Of a DNA stretch of 5,040 nucleotides, positions 1 through 4,646 are shown one piece after another; positions within the stretch are counted from its first letter, which is position 1; each line of letters begins with the position of its first letter. A program made the position numbers and the translations under genes. This DNA is from Actinomycetota bacterium (GTDB lineage: Bacteria; Actinomycetota; Actinomycetes; Actinomycetales; Microbacteriaceae): contig WLFI01000073.1 of NCBI GenBank assembly GCA_009703845.1, positions 1 to 5,040 of the forward strand. The letters run 5' to 3'. The notes below the pieces were generated by a model, which saw nothing but the letters and a program-made list of their open reading frames with translations, was not told the DNA's origin and ran no database searches.

Positions 1-296
1 CCACCCTCATCGGCATTGATGTGTGCCGACTCGGCGCAAATCACGGCCTCCCAGCGCTCGGTGCAAGCCTGCAGGGCCACGACGTTTGCGCCGGTGCCGT
101 TGAACACCGGAAACGCCAGTGCCTGCGGGCCAAACTCGGCCTGAATCATCGCGTCTAGTCGAGCGGTGACCGAGTCGTCGCCATAGGCAACCTCATGACC
201 CTCGTTTACCGCCAACATCGCGGCCATCACATCTGGATGCACGCCGGCATAGTTATCGCTGGCGAATCCGCGCCAGATCTTGCGTTCTTGTGACAC
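1..296 (-). CDS. Low-specificity L-threonine aldolase, N-terminal part (gene cut by left window edge)
   Basis: The first 98 codons are visible; the rest lies beyond position 1. The protein begins (M)SQERKIWRGFASDNYAGVHP and continues with HEVAYGDD, FPVFNGTGANVVAL and, at the edge, SAHINADEG. These match the start of the beta-eliminating lyase/threonine aldolase family (fold-type I PLP enzymes): the SDNYAGVHP opening, the YGDD turn, the FNGTGAN cofactor-phosphate loop and the H-x-N-x-DEG segment. Family members cleave L-threonine or L-allo-threonine to glycine and acetaldehyde in the cytoplasm; substrate preference cannot be read here, and the PLP-binding lysine is outside the window. The start is GTG at 296, preceded by AAAGGAG (301-307) with a 4-nt gap; the first in-frame ATG lies 24 codons in, inside conserved sequence. 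It is the second gene of an operon with the 704-residue protein, 9 bp after that gene's stop, so translational coupling is likely. A related PLP-dependent beta-eliminating lyase remains possible. Confidence 0.88.
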   Translation of the reverse strand, partial: MSQERKIWRGFASDNYAGVHPDVMAAMLAVNEGHEVAYGDDSVTARLDAMIQAEFGPQALAFPVFNGTGANVVALQACTERWEAVICAESAHINADEG

Positions 297-300
297 GGTT

Positions 301-307
301 CTCCTTT
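301..307 (-). promoter_or_regulatory. Ribosome binding site of the threonine aldolase gene, overlapping the upstream stop codon
   Basis: On the minus strand the junction reads TAAAGGAGAACC followed by the GTG start. The TAA stop of the preceding gene (306-308) shares bases with the AAAGGAG Shine-Dalgarno sequence (301-307). This site fixes the GTG at 296 as the start. A ribosome terminating on the upstream gene would cover this site, which fits translational coupling. Confidence 0.8.
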
Positions 308-2420
308 AGCCGACGATGCCGGCGGTGGCAGCAATTTGTGGGGCGAGCTTCTTGCGCAGCGCCTCATAGAAAACGTTAAGCGGGAACTCGTCTGGCATGA
401 CCACGTTCACCACTTCTTTGAGCTCTCCGGCTAGCGGCAGTGCGTCGGCACCCTTAGCCCAAACCGAGGCAGGGTGCGGCTCGACCCAGCGCGAAACGAA
501 GTCGTAAGCCGACATCCAGTGAGCCAAGCGGCTGCGGTCGATGCCGTTGCGGTAAAGATCTTCGACCTGCTCGCAAAGATCGAACATCGACTGGTCGAGG
601 CGCTCCCAATCGAGCGACAGTGTGTTGTCTGTCCAGTTCAGCACGCCGTTCTGGTGAAGCCAGGCGAAAATGATTTGACCACCGAGGCCGTCGTAGTTGC
701 GCACGCGGTCACCGGTGATCGGGAATCGGTAGAGTCGGTCGAACAGCACGGCCAAACGCACAAAGCGCGCGAGGTAAACGCCATTTTGCTCAAGCTCAAC
801 GGTTTCGCGGTAGGCGGTGAGGTCGCAGCGCAGTTCTTCGAGCGCATACATCCAGTAGGGCATCCGCTGTTTGATCATGAATGGGTCGAACGGCAGGTCG
901 CCGTGGCTGTGAGCGCGGTCGTGCACGAGATCCCACAGCACGAACGTCTCTTGCGTGAGGCGCTGGTCGGCGAGCATGAGCTCGAGTTCGGCCGGCATGG
1001 CGAGTTTCAATAGCTCAGATGCCGCGCCGGTGATGCTTCTAAAACGAGCAGCCTCGCGGTCGCAGAAGATGCCGCCCCAGTGAAACTTGGCTAGTTCGCG
1101 GGTTGCCACGGTTTCGGGGAACAGCACCGCAGAGTTGGTGTCGTATCCGGCCGTGAAGTCGACGAACTCGATCGGCACGAAGGCCGGGTTGTCATATTTG
1201 TTGGCTTCGAGGTCGGCGACCCAGTTTGGCCAAACCGTTCGGGTGATGACGGCTTCGAAATTGCGGTCGAGGTTGCCGTTTTGGGTGTACATCGCAAAGA
1301 CCACGAGGTTTTCGAGTCCGTCGACGCGGTGCAGATCGGGTCTGAACAGCACGAGCGAGTCGAGAAAGTCTGGCACTGCGAAACCGCCGGCGACCCACTT
1401 TTCGAGGTCGACGATGGTGGCTTCGAGGTGGTCGCGCTGGTGTTCGAATCGAGGCATCAAAGCGCGGATGCTCGCAATCATGACACCCACGTGCGCGGTT
1501 GCTTCGGCCATCGCCGCTGCCGAAGGCTGCTCGGCGTCATCGGCCTTGGCCAACGAACCGTCTTTCGCCTGAAGCGGGCGAATGGCTTCACATGCGGCGG
1601 CGAGCGCTAGCCAGTGCGGGTCGCTCTTGGTCCAGCTTTCGGTGCGGGCAGCGCTCGCACCTCCGGTTGCGGCAGCCCAGGTAACCAGGTTGCGCCAAAG
1701 ACTGCGGTGGCTGTGGTCGCGAATCGAGTCGTCGCCAAAGATGTCGCTGTCGGCGAGCAAAATCACTCGGCCGGCACCGTAAGTTTGCGCCACCATAACC
1801 GGCGCGCTGGCCGGGCTGGCAACTGCCGAGGTGCGGGCGAGAACGTGGGTACGAGAGGCGGCCTCTGGGCGTACGGCGATGGTTCCGGTGCGATAGAAAC
1901 AGGCTTGGCGCGCGCCACCGGTGATGTCGAAACCGACCGGCTTGGCTAGATCGGCCATCACCCAGGCGGCAACCTCGCGGTAGCAATTCTCTGGGTCTTG
2001 AGCCGTGGTGTTTTGTAGTTCGAGTCCGAATCGGGCGGCGATTTCGGCCACCGAGTTGCCATATTTCTTGGCTTCGGTTTCGCCGAACAAAATGAGACCT
2101 CCGCCGGCCTGCACGAATTCGACAAGTGCGTCGATTTCAGCATCCGAGTATTTAGGGTCGCCGATCTTGGTGGTTGATTCCCACGCATCGTCTGAGCCGT
2201 GCAGCACTACGAAAACGTCGGCCTCGCTCAGGGTGCTTGCGGTGATCGCACCGCTCTCGTGCACGCCAACCGTAAAACCCGAGTCGCTCAGGTCGGTGGC
2301 GGCAGTTACATAACCCGCGTCGTTTGGATTCGTCGGGTTGATACTCTTCGCAATTTCGGGTCTTGTGGACCACGCCTGGCGATGAGCTTCGTCAAAAATG
2401 ACACGCGCTAGTGGGCGCAT
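306..2420 (-). CDS. Two-domain protein: N-terminal GATase1/DUF4350-like domain plus C-terminal DUF6421-like domain
   Basis: 704 residues with no signal peptide or membrane segment visible, so probably cytoplasmic. The function is unknown. Residues 1-255 look like a class-I glutamine-amidotransferase-like (ThuA/DUF4350/IFT52-type) Rossmann domain: DVFVVLHGSDD (68-78), an AGGGLILFGETE strand-turn (105-116) where the amidotransferase nucleophile elbow would sit but without a Cys, and AGRVILLADSDIFGDDS (216-232). No catalytic Cys-His pair is apparent, so this part is more likely ligand- or protein-binding. From about residue 267 (DPHWLALAAACEAIRPLQAK) the protein resembles actinobacterial DUF6421 proteins. 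This half holds H500-D-R-A-H504 and, 24 residues later, E528-E-L-R-C-D, reminiscent of HExxH...E zinc peptidases, with Asp in place of the catalytic Glu. ATG at 2420 is chosen because GAGGAGG lies 6 nt upstream. It is co-transcribed with threonine aldolase. The family name is from memory of sequence resemblance; the domain split is inferred. Confidence 0.85.
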   Translation of the reverse strand: MRPLARVIFDEAHRQAWSTRPEIAKSINPTNPNDAGYVTAATDLSDSGFTVGVHESGAITASTLSEADVFVVLHGSDDAWESTTKIGDPKYSDAEIDALVEFVQAGGGLILFGETEAKKYGNSVAEIAARFGLELQNTTAQDPENCYREVAAWVMADLAKPVGFDITGGARQACFYRTGTIAVRPEAASRTHVLARTSAVASPASAPVMVAQTYGAGRVILLADSDIFGDDSIRDHSHRSLWRNLVTWAAATGGASAARTESWTKSDPHWLALAAACEAIRPLQAKDGSLAKADDAEQPSAAAMAEATAHVGVMIASIRALMPRFEHQRDHLEATIVDLEKWVAGGFAVPDFLDSLVLFRPDLHRVDGLENLVVFAMYTQNGNLDRNFEAVITRTVWPNWVADLEANKYDNPAFVPIEFVDFTAGYDTNSAVLFPETVATRELAKFHWGGIFCDREAARFRSITGAASELLKLAMPAELELMLADQRLTQETFVLWDLVHDRAHSHGDLPFDPFMIKQRMPYWMYALEELRCDLTAYRETVELEQNGVYLARFVRLAVLFDRLYRFPITGDRVRNYDGLGGQIIFAWLHQNGVLNWTDNTLSLDWERLDQSMFDLCEQVEDLYRNGIDRSRLAHWMSAYDFVSRWVEPHPASVWAKGADALPLAGELKEVVNVVMPDEFPLNVFYEALRKKLAPQIAATAGIVG

Positions 2421-2426
2421 TTCGTA

Positions 2427-2433
2427 CCTCCTC
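2427..2433 (-). promoter_or_regulatory. Strong Shine-Dalgarno of the 704-residue protein gene, inside a small inverted repeat
   Basis: The minus strand carries GAGGAGG six bases before the ATG at 2420. The SD is flanked by the inverted repeat CGTAC (2434-2438) and GTACG (2423-2427), so most of it would sit in the loop of a 5-bp hairpin if both arms are transcribed. It decides the start codon. Confidence 0.85.
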
Positions 2434-2443
2434 GTACGCTCTC

Positions 2444-2472
2444 AGCCTAACAATCGCGCGGGCATTACCCAA
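2444..2472 (-). promoter_or_regulatory. Sigma-70-type promoter for the 704-residue protein / threonine aldolase operon
   Basis: On the minus strand, TTGGGT (2467-2472) is separated by exactly 17 bp from TAGGCT (2444-2449). The -10 fits the actinobacterial TAnnnT pattern; the -35 matches the first three bases of TTGACA. Transcription would begin near 2436-2437, giving a leader of about 17 nt that still includes the Shine-Dalgarno sequence. Confidence 0.6.
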
Positions 2473-2540
2473 GTTTGTTCGGGGGCTAACAAACGCGCGG
2501 ATGCTCGGTTTGCGGCGGCGCCTCAAACGCGCGGATGCTC
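2447..2540. repeat. Direct repeats in the divergent intergenic region
   Basis: CAAACGCGCGGATGCTC (17 bp) occurs perfectly at 2490-2506 and 2524-2540, 34 bp apart. A third, related copy starts at 2447: CTAACAATCGCGCGG (2447-2461) matches CTAACAAACGCGCGG (2486-2500) at 14 of 15 positions, 39 bp apart. The leftmost copy overlaps the -10 and spacer of the minus-strand promoter, and the other two lie between that promoter and the plus-strand -10. The placement would suit regulator binding sites, but the function is unknown. Confidence 0.75.
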
Positions 2541-2574
2541 ACGCGCCCCAAGCGGCGGGTCGAGTGCGCTCGGC

Positions 2575-2580
2575 TAGGCT
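2575..2580 (+). promoter_or_regulatory. -10 element (TAGGCT) for a leaderless transporter transcript
   Basis: TAGGCT ends 7 bases before the ATG at 2588, which places the predicted transcription start at or next to the A of the start codon. No Shine-Dalgarno sequence precedes that ATG, consistent with leaderless translation, which is common in actinobacteria. No convincing -35 is present at the expected distance. The same hexamer serves the divergent minus-strand promoter. Confidence 0.6.
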
Positions 2581-2587
2581 TGAGCCC

Positions 2588-3484
2588 ATGTCGCGCAAAG
2601 GTCTGCTGCTTTTTCTAATCGCTGGAATCGCATGGGGAATCCCCTACTTTTTCATCAAAATCGCCGTCACCGACTTTTCGGGCGAGTTCATTATTTTGGC
2701 GCGCGTGGTGATTGGTGCGGCCGTGCTGGTGCCTCTTGCGATTCGCGCTAAGGCGTTCATCCCCGCACTTAAAGCGTGGAAGCCGGTGCTAGCTTTCGCA
2801 CTGTTCGAAATGGCCGGGCCTTGGTGGCTCATCACTCACGCCGAAGACGGGCACATCGACAGCGGGCTCGTCGGGTTGCTCATCGCAACGGTGCCGTTCA
2901 TGGCAATGGCCGTGACCTACTACTACCTGGGTGACCGTTCGGTCGCGCATCCAAAGAACATACTCGGCCTGGTGATCGGGTTCGCCGGCATCATCGCGCT
3001 TGTCGGCATCGACGTGTTCACGCAGAATCTCGAGCTGGTTTGGGTTGGCGCAGTCTTGCTAGCCGCGGTTGGCTACGCCGTTGCGCCGGCGATCACCACC
3101 AAGAACTCACCGAACGTCGACACCATGGGTGTCATCGCGGTGTCGATGCTCTTCACCGCAGTGATCTATGTGGTGCCCGCGCTCATGAACCCACTCGCCG
3201 AGGGAGTAACGACACCCAAATTCGAATCGTGGATGTCGCTACTCGTGCTCGGCGTTGTGAGCTCGGCCATCGCGTTCGTGGTGTTCTTCGCGCTAATGCG
3301 TGAGATCGCCCTAAGTCGGGCCTCGCTCATCACCTATGTGAACACCGCCGTTGCCTTCGCTCTTGGTATTGCCTTTGCCGGTGAGCCAATCACCTTGGGA
3401 ATGCTGGTTGGGTTCCCCTTGGTGATCGTCGGCTCATTCTTCGCTAGCCGCAATCACTCGCGGATTAGCGAAAAGCAGCAATAG
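2588..3484 (+). CDS. EamA/DMT-superfamily membrane transporter
   Basis: 298 residues, the usual length for ten-helix drug/metabolite transporters built from two EamA repeats. Hydrophobic segments lie roughly at 5-25, 33-52, 66-84, 92-112, 124-142, 150-168, 178-199, 213-235, 246-264 and 268-287. The first repeat opens with the typical FLIAGIAWGIPYFFIKIA (9-26). The second begins near AVLLAAVGYAVAP (155-167) and ends with the family pattern SLITYVNTAVAFALGIAFAGEPITLG (246-271). It is an inner-membrane carrier, probably exporting a small metabolite or amino acid; the substrate cannot be inferred. ATG at 2588 is preferred over the in-frame GTG at 2411: the extension would overlap the opposite gene's start, is arginine-rich and lacks family resemblance, whereas TAGGCT is correctly placed for a leaderless start at 2588. 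It is transcribed divergently from the 704-residue protein operon, and its last 20 bp overlap the end of the convergent gene. Confidence 0.9.
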   Translation: MSRKGLLLFLIAGIAWGIPYFFIKIAVTDFSGEFIILARVVIGAAVLVPLAIRAKAFIPALKAWKPVLAFALFEMAGPWWLITHAEDGHIDSGLVGLLIATVPFMAMAVTYYYLGDRSVAHPKNILGLVIGFAGIIALVGIDVFTQNLELVWVGAVLLAAVGYAVAPAITTKNSPNVDTMGVIAVSMLFTAVIYVVPALMNPLAEGVTTPKFESWMSLLVLGVVSSAIAFVVFFALMREIALSRASLITYVNTAVAFALGIAFAGEPITLGMLVGFPLVIVGSFFASRNHSRISEKQQ

Positions 3485-3866
3485 GCGCAAGCCCAGCATT
3501 CGACCCAGCCTCGAAGGCAAGCGCCATGGCAGCCGCCGAGGTTTGATCAAGCTCGAGCGAAACTCTCAGCACCCAGGCATCTTCGTCTTCATCAACAAAA
3601 ACGTCGTCTGATTCGAACAGCGCCGTGATGGCCTGAGTCTCGTTGAGCGTGTGGCTCACGAAGTGGTTCACCGTGCCGGCCGAATAGGCGGCTGCGAGAA
3701 CATCTTCGCTATCGGTTAGCACCACGATGATGTCGGCTAGTTCATGGTCTTTGACCAGATCGATGACCTCGGTGATGCGGTTTTTATCTGAAGTCTTTTC
3801 GAGCGCAAGCTCTCTCTGCGAGCTCGGTACGAAAAGCGTTGCAATTACTAGTTGTGACTGGAACAT
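3465..3866 (-). CDS. Acidic hypothetical protein of 133 residues, family not recognised
   Basis: I do not recognise this protein. It begins MFQSQLVIATLFVPSSQREL, has alternating hydrophobic strands and amphipathic helices (LVIATLFV 6-13, ITEVIDLVKD 31-40, ADIIVVLTDSED 44-55), and contains a very acidic stretch, ESDDVFVDEDEDAW (85-98). There is no signal peptide, membrane helix or obvious catalytic motif, so it is probably a small soluble alpha/beta protein. ATG at 3866 is chosen because GGGAGG (3872-3877) lies 5 nt upstream. An in-frame TTG at 3923 would add 19 residues, but it has no good ribosome site and would make the palindromes coding. The coding frame is open throughout and ends in TAA, overlapping the transporter stop tail-to-tail by 20 bp. 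It appears monocistronic, with its own promoter region. Confidence 0.72.
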   Translation of the reverse strand: MFQSQLVIATLFVPSSQRELALEKTSDKNRITEVIDLVKDHELADIIVVLTDSEDVLAAAYSAGTVNHFVSHTLNETQAITALFESDDVFVDEDEDAWVLRVSLELDQTSAAAMALAFEAGSNAGLAPIAAFR

Positions 3867-3884
3867 TTCTGCCTCCCAACGGTC

Positions 3885-3899
3885 CACGGAATTTCCGTG
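3885..3899. promoter_or_regulatory. Perfect 15-bp palindrome, operator candidate
   Basis: CACGGAATTTCCGTG is a perfect inverted repeat (7-bp arms around one base) located 19-33 bases upstream of the ATG at 3866, between the -10 candidate and the Shine-Dalgarno sequence. It could be a regulator site or, in RNA, a short hairpin. A one-base centre is too tight for a stable RNA loop, which favours a DNA-binding site. Confidence 0.5.
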
Positions 3900-3910
3900 A
3901 CGCAACACTA

Positions 3911-3923
3911 TTGCGATTCGCAA
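3911..3923. promoter_or_regulatory. Second perfect palindrome (13 bp), operator candidate
   Basis: TTGCGATTCGCAA has 6-bp arms around one central base. Its centre is 25 bp from the centre of the 15-bp palindrome at 3885-3899. It lies just downstream of the TATAAA -10 candidate, where a bound repressor would block initiation. The two palindromes have different sequences, so they would bind different regulators or be unrelated. Confidence 0.45.
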
Positions 3924-3930
3924 AATCTCG

Positions 3931-3936
3931 TTTATA
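3931..3936 (-). promoter_or_regulatory. -10 element candidate (TATAAA) for the 133-residue protein gene
   Basis: The minus strand reads GGC-TATAAA-CGAG; initiation would fall near 3924 and give a leader of nearly 60 nt. The expected -35 position holds only GTGTAA, a poor match, so the promoter may need an activator. An alternative -10, TAGTGT (minus strand, 3905-3910), lies between the two palindromes, also without a good -35. Confidence 0.4.
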
Positions 3937-3939
3937 GCC

Positions 3940-3948
3940 TGTGGATAA
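3940..3948 (-). promoter_or_regulatory. Consensus DnaA box
   Basis: The minus strand reads TTATCCACA, an exact match to the DnaA box consensus TTATNCACA. It lies 3 bp upstream of the TATAAA -10 candidate, that is, inside the presumed promoter spacer of the 133-residue protein gene. A degenerate second copy, TTTTACACC (2 mismatches), follows on the opposite strand at 3952-3960. One good box is not an origin, but it could make the promoter responsive to DnaA. Confidence 0.6.
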
Positions 3949-4081
3949 CTTTTTTACACCTAGGCGCTTGGGGTTGCAAGAGGCAATTTTGGTTGGCCTG
4001 TGAGGTTGCCGGGGCTACGCGTAAGGCCGCTTAAGTGCAAAACCCGCCCAGCGTGTGGGCGGGTCTTGGCATAAGTACTAG
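3949..4081. other. Intergenic stretch upstream of the 133-residue protein gene
   Basis: Together with 3867-3948 this is the largest gene-free region here, about 215 bp. Beyond the sites listed separately (palindromes, -10, DnaA box and the terminator at 4039-4064) I see no coding frame with a ribosome site, no tRNA-like structure and no riboswitch core. Confidence 0.5.
4039..4064 (-). terminator. Intrinsic terminator of the H1-like/DUF1737 gene
   Basis: A perfect 9-bp stem, ACCCGCCCA (4042-4050) with TGGGCGGGT (4056-4064), closes a 5-nt loop. On the minus strand the stem ends in TTTT (4039-4042), directly after the TAA at 4082 with a gap of 17 bp. The T-tract is short, as is common in actinobacteria. 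The plus-strand side has no T-tract, so it acts mainly on minus-strand transcripts. Confidence 0.8.
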
Positions 4082-4540
4082 TTACTTCTTTTTTCTCTTC
4101 GCAACCTTTTTGGTTGCCTTGCGAACGATGGCCTGGCCAACATAAACGGTTGAACCCTTGACCACCATGGTCGGTGAACCGGCAAGTTCGTAACCGGCGT
4201 CTAGGTGGTCGCTCACGCGCTGGCAGAAGATTGAGTCGTCAATACCCGAAAGAAACTTGTAGCGCTTGGTGGTGTCGATCACAACTTTGGCTGGCTTGGC
4301 GGCCTTAGGGGCTGGCTTTGCTGCAGGCTTGGCGGCGGCCTTAGGGGCAGCCTTAGGAGCAGCCTTAACAGGTGCCTTAGCAGCAACCTTTGGAGCAGCC
4401 TTTACAGGTGCCTTAACAGCTGGCTTAGCAGCTGGCTTAGCAACGGTTTTGGCAACTGGTTTCGCAGCGGCTGCACGGGTAGCCGGCTTAGCGGCGGTTT
4501 TTGGGGCCGACGATGCGGCTGGTTTGCGTGGTGTAGTCAT
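4082..4540 (-). CDS. Histone-H1-like Lys/Ala/Pro-rich protein with a DUF1737 domain
   Basis: 152 residues in three parts. Residues 1-86 are almost entirely Lys, Ala and Pro in AAKP, KAPVKAAPK and related repeats, like the tails of eukaryotic H1 and bacterial histone-like proteins; this region should be disordered and strongly basic. Residues 93-140 (YKFLSGIDDSIFCQRVSDHL, then GYELAGSPTMVV and GQAIVR) match the small DUF1737 domain, whose hallmarks are the Y-[KR]-x-L-[ST]-G-x-DD-x-x-FC-x-RV start and the GSP turn. Residues 141-152 are a second basic tail ending in AKRKKK. I infer a nucleic-acid-associated protein; DUF1737 has no known function. The start is ATG at 4540 (MTTPRKPAAS). An in-frame GTG at 4585 lacks an SD and adds unrelated residues. 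No clear SD precedes the ATG either. A terminator follows, and the upstream spacing suggests a single-gene transcript or readthrough from the amidotransferase gene. Confidence 0.85.
   Translation of the reverse strand: MTTPRKPAASSAPKTAAKPATRAAAAKPVAKTVAKPAAKPAVKAPVKAAPKVAAKAPVKAAPKAAPKAAAKPAAKPAPKAAKPAKVVIDTTKRYKFLSGIDDSIFCQRVSDHLDAGYELAGSPTMVVKGSTVYVGQAIVRKATKKVAKRKKK
4356..4415 (-). repeat. 36-bp tandem duplication inside the Lys/Ala/Pro region
   Basis: A 24-bp segment at 4356-4379 recurs at 4392-4415 with one mismatch, a period of 36 bp (12 codons). In protein this is KAPVKAAPKVAA (residues 43-54) followed by KAPVKAAPKAAP (55-66). The near identity at DNA level indicates a recent repeat expansion rather than only selection for composition. 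Confidence 0.75.
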
Positions 4541-4562
4541 GTGCTTATTCTGGTGCAGACCA

Positions 4563-4568
4563 ACCTTA
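4563..4568 (-). promoter_or_regulatory. Tentative -10 (TAAGGT) for the H1-like gene
   Basis: On the minus strand TAAGGT fits TAnnnT and would start transcription near 4556, about 16 nt before the ATG at 4540. I find no -35 at 17 bp (CTCTCG there). It is offered only because the gene has neither a Shine-Dalgarno sequence nor another obvious promoter. Confidence 0.25.
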
Positions 4569-4646
4569 ATTTTCCAGCCGTTCACCGAGAGTTATTTTGG
4601 TAAACGATTCGCCCGACCATGCCCGTGTGCCCGCAAGCGAACTCGA

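Noticed and set aside
474..1013. Long plus-strand open frame opposite the 704-residue protein gene
   Set aside because: It lies wholly antisense to a gene with a clear ribosome site and family resemblance. The product has no recognisable motif and no Shine-Dalgarno sequence; open antisense frames are expected from GC-biased codons.
1087..1572. Plus-strand open frame of 161 codons
   Set aside because: Antisense shadow of the 704-residue protein gene; Ser/Arg-rich, low-information product with no ribosome site.
2447..2540. CRISPR array or mobile-element ends
   Set aside because: There are only three short and partly diverged copies, with spacings too short for CRISPR units. There are no cas genes, transposase or target-site duplication.
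2411..2587. 59-codon N-terminal extension of the transporter (GTG start at 2411)
   Set aside because: It overlaps the opposite gene's start and both promoters, is arginine-rich, and has no ribosome site. The family starts at the ATG at 2588.
3484..3525. Terminator for the transporter gene (GGCGC-AA-GCC pairing with GGC-AA-GCGCC)
   Set aside because: The pairing is interrupted by a 2x2 internal loop, the loop is about 22 nt, no T-tract follows, and the stretch codes for the opposite protein.
3867..3923. 19-codon extension of the 133-residue protein from TTG at 3923
   Set aside because: It has no good Shine-Dalgarno sequence and would include the palindromes, whereas the ATG at 3866 has GGGAGG at ideal distance.
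3940..3960. Chromosomal origin of replication
   Set aside because: Only one consensus DnaA box and one degenerate box are present; there is no box cluster, no long AT-rich unwinding region, and no dnaA or dnaN nearby.
4600..4646. Terminator after the amidotransferase gene (TTCGC/GCGAA arms)
   Set aside because: The arms are only 5 bp, separated by about 25 nt, with no T-tract; not convincing.
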